Shown here one piece after another: positions 1 to 11,222 of a DNA stretch of 64,000 nt. The notes beneath the pieces were generated by a model. That model was not told where the DNA came from, searched no databases, and saw nothing but the letters and a program-made list of their open reading frames with translations. The translations under genes were made by a program, and so were the position numbers. Source of the stretch: Quercus robur (lineage: Eukaryota; Streptophyta; Magnoliopsida; Fagales; Fagaceae); assembly GCF_932294415.1 (NCBI RefSeq), contig NC_065535.1, forward strand, positions 85,643,862 to 85,707,861. The letters run 5' to 3'. Position 1 is the stretch's first letter. The number at the start of each line of letters is the position of its first letter.

Positions 1-195
1 GCCTGACACCAAAAACAAGCTAGGCGCTGTCTCTCACAAGAACTTTAAACACTCAAGCTTGATGATACCTAACTTGGAGGCATGCTGCACATGCAAGATT
101 AAACAAATATCTTCTCCCTTCCTTCCGAAAATAGAAAAGAAAATGGAAGAGGAAAAATATCATATTTAAAGCTAATGCTTATTAAACACATGTTT

Positions 196-340
196 AGGAG
201 CCAAAAGCCTTATAACTCAATTAATTGACATCTTTTAGTGTTTTCAATGAAAATATTTAGAGTTCAAATCCTCTCATGGCCTACTATTAAATTATAATAA
301 ATAAAAAAACAAAAAAAAACACACACACACACATAAACAT
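196..340 (+). repeat. SINE-like remnant with A-rich tail
   Basis: A degenerate tRNA-like stretch has a box-A-like CTCAATTAATTGAC at about 215, a box-B-like GTTCAAATCC at about 264, and an A-rich end followed by a short AC run (about 316-332). Similar arrangements occur at 11007-11140 and 46004-46131, which share more sequence with each other than with this copy. The call rests on this resemblance only; no target-site duplication was seen. Confidence 0.35.
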
Positions 341-800
341 GGGGTCTTTTTTATTTTTTATTTTATCTAATAAGCTGCAATTTCATTCATAAAACAGGAT
401 AAGATGGGCACCCTGCCTTACAGATAGAGACTAAAGATCTAGGAAGATTGTCCTTATTGAAAAAGAAAGACTCAAGAGAACTAAGGGAAAGCTTTGCAGC
501 CGCATTGCAATCCTTTTTGACCCAACGAAAGCAACAAACTGAAAATTAAGCAAACGAAAGCAACAAACTGAAAATAAATGCTTAAGACATAACACATTAT
601 TGATGACATTGCTAATGGTCCATTCTGGGGAGAGGCTTTCAGAAGTTAGCGGATCAAAACAACTCTTGGTGTCTCCCTCAAGGATTATACGTTTCCAACC
701 TTCCTCTTGAGCTAGCTGGACACCCCATAGAATTGCGTGGCTTTGGCTAGGATAGGGGAACTTTACAACTTTTTAGCCCAGATTTTTAACACATCACCTC
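341..800 (-). mobile_element. 5'-truncated LINE, RNase H-like 3' end
   Basis: Reading the minus strand from about 730 down to 370 gives the C-terminal half of a plant LINE RNase H-like domain. It includes an ILEGDTKS-type strand (the E-G-D of the RVT_3 fold) and a KKDCNAAAKLSLSS segment that corresponds to the usual N-x-A-A-D/K-L end of these proteins. A T-rich tract at 347-366 is the A-tail of the minus-strand element. A 27-bp direct duplication (about 522-575) interrupts the frame. The element is dead and 5'-truncated. It lies head to head with the plus-strand LINE that follows. Confidence 0.6.
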
Positions 801-2234
801 TACTGTCTCTAGCGACGGCTGCTAGAGCTGAGTGTACTCGGCAATGGCTGCATCAACATTGATCTTGATGTGGTCAGGAGAGAGGGAGGGGAGGGGGGGT
901 GTGTTCCATAGGTGCTGGGATTGTTCATTATTGATCTATCAAAATTTGCTTTTACATACAAAGACAGGGATGTGTGCTCTACTAATGGTTGGGATTGGCT
1001 CACTATTACATTCGACCTTCCTCCGGAGATTAAGGCCACTGTCCAGGCAGTCCCTACTCCATGTTTGCGAGAAGTGGGAATAAACTAGCATGGAAATTCT
1101 CCCCTAAAGGGGAATTTGATGCTAAGAGTGCCTATATCTTAGCTTCGGACTACAAGGACACTACCGCCTTTGATGGCACCTGGATTTGGAAGCTTTGTAC
1201 TCCTCTAAAAATCCAAATGTTCATGTGGAAATGCTTACATCAGGCCATAGGTGTGAAAGAGTGGTTGACTGCTAGAGGTATGCAGTTAAATGGCTCCTGC
1301 CCAATGTGCAATGCAGCAAATGAATCCATTCTCCATGCTCTCCGAGATTGCAATGTGGTGAAACCAATTTGGCACCAACTTGGAGTACGCAACAACAACT
1401 CTACTTTCTTCTCTCAGGGAATCAAAGATTGGCTAAGCACCAATGCCAAGTCCAAGTGGCTGTCTTCCTCGAATCACCCACCATGGAATGTGTTGTTTCC
1501 CTTCGCTATCTGGCTTATCTGGCATCAACGCAACCAAACGGTCTTTAAGGGTAGAAGTGCAAACCCACAACTGACAAAGAATATCATCATGCAAGCCACG
1601 GAGTATGCTTTGTGCATCAACCGGCCTAGTAAAAACCAAACTAGAATGATTAGACAGATCAGATGGGAAAAGCCAGATTAAGGTTGGGTAAAGTTAAACA
1701 CAGATGGGTCGGCTTCTGATCTTTTAAACGCTGCGGGGTGTGGAGGACTGATAAAGGATGATCAAGGAAACTGGCTTGGGGGGTTTTCGAGACACATTGG
1801 GCACACTAACAGCTTCATAGCTGAGGTTTGGGCACTCCGGGAGGGTCTTCATCTTTGTCACCTTATGAACCATCACTCTCTCATTATTGAGTTGGATGCT
1901 AGCGCATTAGTTACTGCTCTTAACAACCCTGTTTATGCCAATACTATAATCTCCCCTCTGTTTGATGACTGTAAACAGCTGGTTGCTCGCATTCCTCAAT
2001 GCTGTATCAGACATATTTTTTGAGAAGCCAACATGTGCGCTGACAAGCTGGCTAGGATAGGACTCATGCAATCTATAGATTTTGTTTCTTTGTCTAGTCC
2101 GCCTGTGGACTTGATCCCTCTCATTGAGGTGGATAAGAGTGGCTTGTACACGAACAGAGTAGGCCCTGTAGGTGCCTCTGTTTTCTAGTTTTGTTTTTAA
2201 TCGAATTTCCAGTTTACTAAAAAAAAAAAAAAAA
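801..2234 (+). mobile_element. LINE (non-LTR retrotransposon) 3' end, degenerate
   Basis: This is the 3' part of a plant L1-type LINE ORF2. 1061-1681 encodes a zinc-binding RT-associated domain (zf-RVT): a W-K-x5-K-I-x2-F-x-W core followed by CPMC, then H and C in ILHALRDC, at about 1183-1374. From 1681 to about 2190 the RNase H-like domain follows, with NTDGSAS, an AEVWALREG helix and an IELDAS strand. The reading frame is broken by a stop at 1679-1681, by another near 2022, and by a frameshift near 1060; the stretch before it reads TFDLPPEIKATVQ in another frame. A poly(A) run at 2219-2234 marks the 3' terminus. Fingers and palm of the RT are missing, so this is a 5'-truncated fossil. Confidence 0.8.
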
Positions 2235-2817
2235 GAAGACAGACTTTTATTGTCGAAGAAGCAATTTCTGAAGCGCCATGCGACATATATTAATATATAT
2301 GCATAAATAGCCACTGTATTTTGATTGTTTAATTTCTTCTAAATGATTGCCAAAAATAAAAATTGATAACTATTTACATCGATCAGAATTAGACTTTACC
2401 TTAAAAAAAATAATTCATGGCGTAGTGACACACATTGAGAAAAATTAAAGAGTGAAAAGAAATAGAATACCCAAAAGATAGCACTAGATCAGATCATAAA
2501 AAGGGAGCAACCTACATACATGGTGCTCCATTTATTATTATAGTACCACATGTCCACAGCATATAGTTAAAAGTTCAAAAACACAACTTTAGGAACATGA
2601 TTCCTGTTCTCCTACACCAAATTACAGTCTAGTTATTCACCGATTACACATATTATTATTATTTAGCTACAAGGCAGAAACAAGTGCATCACGAACATAT
2701 AATTTGGTCATGTTCATCATGACTAGCAAGATATCTGGACCACAGACTACAGACTTCAAACTCAGTGACACCATTTAAGGTTCACATATATAGCTAGCTA
2801 GCCATTAATTGCAATAA
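2235..2817. other. intergenic, no gene seen
   Basis: AT-rich DNA containing the likely 3' untranslated region of the proline/histidine-rich gene just beyond it. No other coding or repeat structure was recognised. Confidence 0.5.
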
Positions 2818-3048
2818 TCAGTGGTGATGATGAGGCGGGTGTGGCTTGTGTGGGTCATGAGGGCCCGGCGGAGGAGGGCCATGATGAGGAGGAGGTGGTT
2901 CATGGTGAGGAGGAGGTGGAGGGCCATGATGAGGAGGTGGTGGTTCATGATGAGGTGGCCCCGGAGGCGGAGGCTGATGTGGTGGCCCTTGGTGTGGCGG
3001 CCCATGGTGGGGGTGATGAGGGTCGTGAGGTGGTGGAGGGTTGTGCAT
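2818..3048 (-). CDS. small proline/histidine-rich protein, paralogue A
   Basis: An uninterrupted 76-codon frame encodes a protein made almost only of Pro, His and Gly. PPPPHHGPP-, PPPHHEPP- and PPHQGPP-type blocks repeat, and it ends in PHKPHPPHHHH. There is no signal peptide, hydrophobic segment or cysteine, so a cytosolic or metal-binding role is possible but unproven. The ATG at 3048 is chosen because it aligns with the start of paralogue B (both begin Met-x-x/Asp-Pro-Pro-Pro-Pro). A TATA box lies 76 bp upstream and a purine-rich AAGAAG leader directly precedes the ATG. Paralogue B lies 4.2 kb away on the same strand with the same C-terminal PHKPHPPHHH signature. I do not recognise the family. 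Low-complexity frames can be open by chance, but the shared promoter, start and end argue for a real gene. Confidence 0.65.
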   Translation of the reverse strand: MHNPPPPHDPHHPHHGPPHQGPPHQPPPPGPPHHEPPPPHHGPPPPPHHEPPPPHHGPPPPGPHDPHKPHPPHHHH

Positions 3049-3123
3049 CTTCTTAACTGCTCTTTTTTCTTCTTGGTGCGAGTCAAGTGAATTTTGTGAT
3101 AGAAATGTAAGAAGCTTAGGTGA

Positions 3124-3130
3124 ATTTATA
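3124..3130 (-). promoter_or_regulatory. TATA box of paralogue A
   Basis: The minus strand reads TTATAAATTC here, 76 bp upstream of the ATG. The same TTATAAATTC word precedes paralogue B at a similar distance. Confidence 0.6.
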
Positions 3131-3399
3131 AGGGTGTCACCTACATGCCATAAAATATCTAGATGATAATTGTGTCATAAAGTTTTCATATTTTAAAAAT
3201 TATTTTATTTTCATGTGGTGATGAATAATCCCATTTGAATATGGCCAACATGAAATGAAATTTATGTCAGTCATGATTTGATCCGGTGAAATTAACCATT
3301 GGAGGGTGAGAAGGGGTGGATTGGCTTACCTTCAGTACTTTTTTAATTGGACATATCATTTTGTTTTAAATATACAATAACAAGTGGTAGTGAGTTTTA

Positions 3400-4020
3400 G
3401 GGTCCATTTAGATACAGCTGAAAATTGAAAATTGAAAAACACTGTAGCAAAATAATTTTTAAATATGTGAATAGTACTGTGAGACCTATTTTTAATAAAA
3501 AAGTTGCTGAAAAGTGAGGTTTGTGGATTCTGTGACTAAAAAGTTGTTGAAAATGTTACTGTGTGTGCACTGTTCACACTCCAAAATCAACAATTACGGT
3601 TTGAAAAAAAAAAGAAAAAAGAAAAAAGAAAAAAATGCAAAATGTGGATGTGGGAAGTGCGTTTGCGCTTCCCAAATGCACACTTAATATTTATCTTTTA
3701 TTTAGTTAGTAAATTGCTGAAAAAGTTATTGTGTGTGTACTGTTCACACTCCAAAGTCAACAATTACAGTTTGGAAAAAAAAAAAAAAAAAAGAAAAGAA
3801 AACGCATAACGTGGACATGGGAAGCACGTTTTGCGCTTTCTAAATGCATACTTGATATTTATCTTTTATTTAGTTAGTAAATTGCTGAAAAAGTCATTGT
3901 GTGTGCATTGTTCATACCCCAAAGTCAACAATTACGGTTTGAGAAAAAAAAAGAGAAAAAAAAAAAAAACACAAAACGTGGACGTGAGAAACACAAAACA
4001 CACTTCTCAAATACACACTT
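3400..4020. mobile_element. non-autonomous DNA transposon with triplicated end
   Basis: The left end reads GGGTCCATTTAGATACAGC and continues with the ACTGTAGCAAAATAATTTTT body typical of a common plant hAT-like MITE. The right end is an AAATGCACACTTAAT-type sequence that forms an imperfect inverted match to the left end. The right part is triplicated: units of about 168 bp start near 3543, 3712 and 3881. Each has TGTGTGTGCACTGTTCA, CAACAATTACGGTTTG, an A-rich tract and the AAATGCACACTT end. No clear target duplication was found. The superfamily is an inference from the termini. Confidence 0.55.
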
Positions 4021-5276
4021 AATCTTTACTTTTTATTTAATTAATAAATGATACGGTAGTTTTTCATTAAAATAAAATGAAATTTTAATTTAAAAAGCCC
4101 AAATCCTAAAAGTAAAAAGACGATATATATAATAACAAAAATAAATTGATAAAAATAATTTTTACCGGACAAGCTTTTTCCACTGTCAACTTTAACCATT
4201 AATTTTTTATTGCATTATTGCGCGGACCTCAATCATGATCTTTTCGGAGAAGGTGAAAGTAAAGGTGATGTCCCTTCACCAATGGTCCTGACTCTCATTG
4301 TCGGTGGAGATCTCGTCTCAGGTCAATTATTGCTTCTTAGTCTTACACATTACATTATTTACGTTGTCGTTGTTATCCACAAGAGGTAAGGTGGTGGTGT
4401 TCATTAAAAAAGAAAAAAAAAAAAAAAAAAAAAGAGGTAAGGTGATGGCTAATCGCAGGGGCTCGTTCTGAGGCTTTTTTTCATGACCTTGGGCTCGGCC
4501 CAATGGGAAATTCATAAGCCCCCAAGCCCAGGCATTAAAGTTGTTTTTTATTTGAGAAACAATTTTGTTTTTGTTTTTGTTTTTTTTTTAATGAAATGGT
4601 TGAATTCTAACTTTTGTCTCTCGCTCCTTAAAACTTGAATATGAGAAGTGACTTTCGCACTAAAAATACGTGAATAGAGACAAGAGGTGTTATATAACTT
4701 TTTTTTTTTTTTTTTCTTTAGAGGAAGAGTGGTATGTAACTTATATTTCCTCTTTAAGATGAAAAAAACTCATAGAGGATCAGAGCAGAGTGGGGTAGGT
4801 ATGAGAAGAACATAGTAGATTAAAGGTATTTTTTTTCATCCCTGTTGATATGGTTTCGGCACTAATGTGATAAAAACAAAAAAAAAAAAAAATTATAGGA
4901 CAATTGTGAAAGTATTAAGATATAAAAAAAATATATATATATATATATATATTTATTTGTACCACGTAATACGAGTTTGAAGTCCACATAATAATTTAAC
5001 TTTCTTTTTTTCGGCCATAAAATTAAGGTTAATTTTGGAATATATGTTGCCTATGCCCAGAGAGCATCTCATCTCATGGAGTGGTTATATATACAATCAC
5101 TCCCTCGCAATAGTCTCTTAACTCTAAATAAAATAATTTTTCTTATATACGATAGCCTCATGGTTTTTGGAACCAAGATGTAAAATGGTTTTAACTAGAA
5201 ATCCTTGCTCTCGACAGAAAATATCAAGTATATATTTAATAATTCATGGGAAATTGTTTGACATAGAACTATAAAC
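4021..5276. other. intergenic, AT-rich with simple repeats
   Basis: No gene recognised. It contains A-runs at about 4410-4431 and 4879-4893, a T-run at about 4701-4716, and a TA microsatellite at about 4931-4952. Confidence 0.5.
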
Positions 5277-5649
5277 AAATCTGCTATCACCCTTGCTATG
5301 GACCTCAATCTACCCTCTTTTATTGTCGAGGGAGACTCTGAGATGGTTATTTCAACCTTAAGGAAAAAAGAGGACTCTTTCTCTTCTTTTGGCCATTTAA
5401 TTTCTTCCGTTAAGCAATTTTTAGTTTATTGTAATTGCATTTCTTTTTCTCATACCCGTAGATCGGGGAACTCAGTTGCTCATTCTTTAGTCAAATTTGC
5501 AAAAACTATTGATGGTGTGTTAGTGTGGATGGAGAATGTTCCACCACTGGTTTCAGATGTATTTTTAACCGACTTTGGCTGATTTCTTTTTTAATAGATG
5601 AAGATGAATTCTCAAAAAAAAAAAAAAAAAAAAAAAAAATATGCTATCA
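5277..5649 (+). mobile_element. short 5'-truncated LINE with target duplication
   Basis: An in-frame RNase H-like C-terminal fragment (5298-5582) reads FIVEGDSEMVIS, followed by a GNSVAHSLVKFAK helix, which is the usual end of plant LINE ORF2. It ends in a run of about 26 A at 5614-5639. The direct repeat AAATnTGCTATCA flanks the insertion at 5277-5289 and 5637-5649 (12 of 13 match), so this is a retrotransposed, severely 5'-truncated copy of only about 350 bp. It cannot move itself. Confidence 0.75.
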
Positions 5650-6365
5650 TAAATGGAGCCATCACTATGATGACCATGTTAAAAATCAAGCACTGCCTCT
5701 CTCTCTAGAAATTTCTAGAGTTTCTCTTTTAATCTCTTCCTCTCCGGAATTCTCTAGAGCTTACCTGCATAATTTAATTTCAAACACAAATTTCTAAGAT
5801 GTCTAGAAGGTTAGTGAAAAGCATTATTTTATTGCCAATAAAAAGGATTAAGTGGAAGCTCAAAGCCGGTTTCTTGACCGACATAAATCTTGTATAAATA
5901 GATGTGACCGTGTGACTTGAAGTGTGTCATAAGCACAGGATTGAAATCCTTGCCATTTGAACTATGCAATTAAGATATTGCGGCGATTTCAATCCATAAA
6001 CACCAAATGTTGTCAAGTGAAAAGTGAAGCAAAGAAAAAACTAGAGCCATAGCGTCGGCAGCTGTTTAAAGAAGTGAGATGTGTGGTATATCTGGTGAGT
6101 GAGTGTATTCAAGGTTAGCAACCATGTGTGAATGTAAAAGTGCCGCGTGTGCACCAGTGTAAATAGTGGTGCTTGTAAATTAAGGTGTTGTAATTAAATA
6201 TTAAAGTGTATTTGTTCATGTGTTTTGTTCAACAATTTTAATATCAGAGGTTCCGCTAACTAAACAGACCATCCTAACAAAAGTGTTCGTAAAATTAAAA
6301 AATAAAATAAAAAACGCTTCTATATTTCTAAGAAAGTATTAGGAAACATAATTTTTAACCCACGA

Positions 6366-6398
<33 letters not shown>

Positions 6399-7265
6399 GT
6401 GAAGTTCGAACAAATGAAGAGATGAACACACATATAAACACCAAAATTTACATGATTCACTCAAAATTAGATGATTTCATCCTTGTAGTTGCTACATTGA
6501 TCACTAACGACATATGCAACACGTTTAAAATTGTAATAATGAGTCTAGGAGGATGTTTCAGTTTAACATATTCTCAAATACTGAAAGTATCCTCAATAAT
6601 TTTAGTAACACCAATTTTTTCTTATTTCTCCCTCAATCACTCAATATTTGAAGCGCAATATCCTCATATTTAGTATGGATAAATCTCAAACTTTTTTTCC
6701 TTAATTAAGAAGAAAAATATTATTAGATTACAAGTACTAATAAATCCCTTTTTTTGGGTCTGAACGTAGGAGATGTATCTAAGTTAATTCACTTATTTTT
6801 TCTACGTCAATATAACGCTTTATAAGTGTGAAACTACTTTAGAATCATAATACTCATTCGGTGATTCCATAGGGCTTGAGGTTTATATATCCTGAGTCTC
6901 CTGACCAAACAAGATTGATGACTAGTGAAAAGGAACGAAATGGGGGATAGCGAAACCAACAAGTAAAAAACGTAAAGACTAGACCATATATAATAAAAAT
7001 CGTCTCGAATTGTTTTTTTTTTTTCCATTGATTTTTTTTTCTTTGTAATTCTTTATATGATTAACATCGATCTCGGAGATATATTTATTGACAGTAATTA
7101 ACATGTCATGTTTATTACAAAGTAAAAAGAGTTAAGATACATAAATAGTAGTGCAATAAAAAACAGTAGCACAAACTTATTAAGCTAGCTTCTGGCAAGT
7201 TCTCACACCATATATATGGAGTATGCACAGCACATATGCTGCAACTTCAAGCCAATATATGATGA
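5650..7265. other. intergenic, no gene seen
   Basis: AT-rich sequence with a TA microsatellite at about 6369-6395. Short open frames here show no family resemblance. The part next to 7266 is probably the 3' untranslated region of paralogue B. Confidence 0.45.
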
Positions 7266-7451
7266 TCAAGGGTGGTGATGAGGCGGATGTGGTTTGTGCG
7301 GTTCAGGAGGGCCTGGTGGTGGTGCATGAGGACCTGGAGGAGGAGGATGACCATGTGGGGGAGGAGGTTCTGGATGTGGAGGACCTGGAGCTGGTGTTGG
7401 TGCATGTGGTGGTGGTGGGTGGTGAGGATTTGGTGGTGGAGGGTCACGCAT
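7266..7451 (-). CDS. small proline/histidine-rich protein, paralogue B
   Basis: A 61-codon frame rich in Pro and His opens with Met-Arg-Asp-Pro4 and ends PHKPHPPHHHP, almost identical to the end of paralogue A at 2818-3048. The interior has drifted in repeat number (PPPPHGHPPPPGP-type blocks), as expected for slippage-prone repeats, so it is 15 residues shorter than A. The leader before the ATG is purine-rich (AAGAAGAAG and AAAAG) and a TATAAATTC box lies 68 bp upstream, both as in A. There is no signal peptide or membrane segment. Function is unknown. The pair looks like a tandem duplication of one promoter-gene unit. Confidence 0.62.
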   Translation of the reverse strand: MRDPPPPNPHHPPPPHAPTPAPGPPHPEPPPPHGHPPPPGPHAPPPGPPEPHKPHPPHHHP

Positions 7452-7518
7452 CTTTTACTTTTTCTTCTTCTTTTACACGCTGTGGCAATTGTCAAAGCAT
7501 ATAGAGGTACCTTGTGGA

Positions 7519-7525
7519 ATTTATA
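7519..7525 (-). promoter_or_regulatory. TATA box of paralogue B
   Basis: The minus strand reads TTATAAATTCC, 68 bp upstream of the ATG at 7451, matching the element in front of paralogue A. Confidence 0.58.
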
Positions 7526-7861
7526 ATACTAGTGGTTGAGGATAGAGGCTAGCTAGTAGCTTATTTCACAACTGCAAGTCATACTCTTGTTTGTTGCAGG
7601 TAGCCCAGCTACCTAAAATTCATGGATTTCTCTGGATGATTGTAGCCCCATATATACTCCCATTGATGAGACTTGAGAAAAGCATTCATTGAAAATATGT
7701 GCTTCTAATAAATTGTTTTTGAAGAATAATGAATCAATGTTGGCCATCTGGACAGTATGAAATATGAATCATACAGTATGACAAATGAGGCGTTGCTGGC
7801 TGTTTGATAAGCAAAGTCATAGGCGTATGGCTTGTGATAGTGACCCATTTTCCTTGAGGAA

Positions 7862-7988
7862 AATTATTAAGTATTTATTCCTCTCACAGTCATGGTGGAT
7901 TTCATAATAAATTTAATTAATGAGATCCACCATGAGTATAAGAGAGGAAAACATCATGTTATCGTACTCCAGAAACACTTAATAATTA
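7862..7988. mobile_element. small hairpin MITE
   Basis: The ends AATTATTAAGTATTT and AAACACTTAATAATT are inverted copies. An inner inverted pair (CATGGTGGATTTCAT and ATGAGATCCACCATG) surrounds an AT loop, so the whole 127 bp can fold back. Family not determined. Confidence 0.5.
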
Positions 7989-8727
7989 TAAAGTCTTAGT
8001 AACTAATAGGTTAAATTAATGCGAGACTCACCTTTAATGTTTGGCAATAATTTATTTTAATTCTCTAATTTTCTTTTGTTTATTTTAGTCCTTTAAATTT
8101 TAAGTTTATTAACTTAAAGTTTAAACATCATTTAGTACTTGAGAATTAGAGAAATAACATTTCATTCATAGTTGGTTACAGAAGGAGTAAGTATTCAATT
8201 TGGTAAGGTAAAAAAAATAGAGTTGTAATTCGGTGGTTAGAGTATTAGTATTAGGCTCAATGCATTTTTAGACAAATTGATTCAAAAAATCCTACTTTTG
8301 TTACTTTGGCTAATCTACCATTCATAGACCATTGCATCAATCTCAATACTCTATATCCATTCCATTTAAATATTATTTCCCCACCAAAAATCAATCCAAG
8401 CAACCAGTGCAACCCAAAAGTTTATCAAGAATCAACCCACAAATCAATCACCACACTCACAAAAAATCAACCCAAACCAAAGAATCATAGGAGAAAGTGT
8501 GGCCAACGTCGACAGAGAGAGTCAAATCAGATTCAGAGCACCATTACCGCAAAGCACCTCGTAACACCACCAAACCACCAACCAAATTGAGAGAGAAAGA
8601 GAAAAAAAAAAAAATATATATATATATATATTTTTTTTTTATCAGAAAAAATATAATATATATATATATATATAAAATTTTTTAGCAATGATGATGAACA
8701 CTTTAATAATAAGGGAAATTCTGTTGA
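7989..8727. other. intergenic with AT-rich fold-back
   Basis: No gene. An A-run followed by (AT)n, a T-run and a second (AT)n lie at about 8598-8672. The open frame at 8306-8590 has no recognisable protein character. Confidence 0.45.
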
Positions 8728-8844
8728 CACAACTTTGTGTACAACTCGTCCACGTGGCGAGTTGTGGTTGGTGGAGGGGTGACCCACCATCACTCCTCCA
8801 CCAATCACAACTTGCCACGTGGACAAGTTGTGCACAAAGTTGTG
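8728..8844. mobile_element. hairpin MITE carrying two G-boxes
   Basis: CACAACTTTGTGTACAACTC (8728 onward) is the inverted complement of the right end, which finishes in CACAAAGTTGTG at 8844. The arms of about 50 bp match closely and enclose a short GACCCACCATCA loop. Each arm contains CCACGTGG, the palindromic G-box core bound by plant bZIP/bHLH factors. No reading frame of its own. Confidence 0.65.
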
Positions 8845-10302
8845 GCACTAGAACCACTCTAATAATAATATTGAGGTAATGTTCATTTGTTATTACCATA
8901 GAATGCATTGTTGGGCCTGATGTGCATTGTTTTTGGGTTGATTATGTAGGATTTTTGCTGAAATTACCATATAGTGAGACATGTTCGAATGCTCATAGAC
9001 TTTTGGTACAAGTTAACTCTTGAATTTGAATATTAATGAGTGTTTGTGTATTAGTTTAGTTCAAGGACTATTACGATATTGACTCCAACCAATTTTTATT
9101 TTTGAGAGAAGCCTCCTATCCCCTAAAACCACTAAACTTAGACCCTATAGGTGAACCTTTATGACTCAACTCATAGTGTTTTTTTCTTTTCCCTAAAGAA
9201 TATACTATAATGATATGATAATGTTCAAGTAGGATTGCCACAACCAATCACCCCTTATCTTTTATAAATATAAATGGTCCATTGTACACATGTAGAGGTC
9301 AGTGAAATCATTTTGTACTTTGTAACTGCTTAGAGCTCACTAATGTTGAATTACCTCCACCATCATAATTTAAAATATGAGATGGTTTTGAGTTTGAATT
9401 TACCACTGAGTTTTTGTTTATTAAATCATCCTTCCATCAATTTCTTTGTCATGTGAAATTTTTTGGTGGAGTTGTTTTAATCAGATTAGTGTGGATTGTG
9501 GTTATACCTACTCTTCACTCAATACAACCCACTTTGTATTTTATGAAGAGATTAAATTTTATAAAAATATGGTATAAAACCCAAGTTTTTTTTTACACCC
9601 TCTAATTCTAACATGTCACATTATTTTATCATATATTAAAGAATAAGCATAATCATACTTAATCAATTCTAATATCCATTTGAAAATCCAACTAAATTAG
9701 AAGTTTATTGAAATATTATTAGATGTGGTAGGATATATTAAGTAAAAAGACGACGTGACAGTGACAATATTTTATTAGATGATGTACAACATAAATTTTA
9801 AACCGGTCCTTACCAAGTTCACTCTTTTACGAAACTCAAGCTTACCCAAAACCCTCAATCGGGCCTGTTCAGCTCAGTTTCAGCACAACGACTTGTCGGA
9901 TTCACGGTGGGCCTTATCAAGACCAAATAAACGACACCACACTGCTCTCACTTTCTAGTTTTTCCACAGTCCACACCACACGCACAAATGACACAATTCC
10001 ATTTCCAAGGTCAATAATTAAAGACGAAGCAATTGCTGAGAGAGTATCAAGAAGTTACCTTGACCCTCCATAAAGAATAATGGAGCTCGTTTAAGGACAA
10101 TATTGACTATTGAGGTGACTTTCTACCATCAAACAGAAAGTCATGAAAATCATAAATTTTATAAAGTGGATTAGTTTGGGACACCACCATTTAAAAAAAA
10201 AGATTAGGTTAAGCCTGCTTATTGTAAATTTAATTTAATGGATCATTTTATAAAAATAATATATATTTTTAGCCAAAGTAAACTCTACAATCTACTCCAG
10301 AG
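8845..10302. other. intergenic, no gene seen
   Basis: AT-rich DNA without a recognisable gene, RNA or repeat. A moderately GC-rich patch at about 9830-9990 shows no coding signature. Confidence 0.45.
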
Positions 10303-10518
10303 TACAGACATGTTTGATTCTGTTTTCAGAGAAAGTATTTAAAAACTATTTACAAGTAACAGAATAAATTACTGACAGGAGGATAGTTTCTATAATTAAA
10401 ATCTTAAAAAAAAAAAAAAAATTCATTTGGTAGTATTCTGTTGCAATTTGTTTCAAATTTTTTGTGAATTTATAAATAAGAAACTATTTTGAAAAAATAA
10501 GAACCAAACAAGCCTTGC
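10303..10518. mobile_element. possible MITE
   Basis: The left end TGTTTGATTCTG and the right end AAGAACCAAACAAGCC are imperfect inverted copies, a terminus style seen in small plant DNA transposons. Internal sequence is AT-rich with an A-run. No target duplication was confirmed. Confidence 0.35.
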
Positions 10519-11006
10519 TAAATTTGCGTGGATTCCACTCATTTTATTTTTAAGAGTTGAAAACACATTTTAAAAACACTAAAAACAAGTAACATCCACT
10601 TTTTAAGTGCATTTTCCCTCTGATTATGCAAAACAAATGCTTTTGTTTAGATTACCAAAAACCACTCTTGCCTATTTTGCAAAACCACTTTTACAACATA
10701 TCATACATTTCATTCTTTATTTTGGATACATCATATTAAATTTTTTTTCCTGTTTAGAGGAGTTTAAAGGAGAGAGAAAGAGTGAATAAAACAATGATAG
10801 AAAAATTTTACATAAGCTACAATGCTTGTGTATATGTAGATGAACATCATAGAATTGTGTATGATTTCATGCAAAATAAAAAGTGAGTGGAGCTAGTCTT
10901 TTCCCCCCATTTGTTTTAGCTACATTGTTAATTATTTTGCATTTTAAAAGGTTTTACATAACTGATGAGAATACTCTAACAATATAATTTGAACATTTTT
11001 TTTTGG

Positions 11007-11140
11007 CTTCATTTTACTCAATTAGTAAAGTCATTTATTATCGAATAAATGATTTAGGTTCCAATCACACTTACACCAAAAATCAATTAACATATTAATT
11101 TGATGAAAGAGTATCATTATAATAAATAAACATCATAAGT
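11007..11140 (+). repeat. SINE-like remnant
   Basis: Contains CTCAATTAGTAAAGTC (box-A-like), GGTTCCAATCAC (box-B-like) and ACACCAAAAATCAATT, then an ATTTGATGAAAGAG segment. The last two parts are also present at 46004-46131, so both belong to one family. Decayed. Confidence 0.4.
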
Positions 11141-11222
11141 AAAAGAATCACCCAAGTTTAAACCCCCTCATTCAATTATTAAATTACATAATAATAAACT
11201 ATCATGTCTCTATTTTTTTAAA

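Noticed and set aside
2841..3090. Plus-strand frames opposite the proline/histidine-rich gene
   Set aside because: They are complementary shadows of the repeat; promoter signals and paralogue conservation favour the minus strand.
8306..8590. 94-codon open frame
   Set aside because: Composition is low complexity with no recognisable domain; it is flanked by microsatellites and a MITE.
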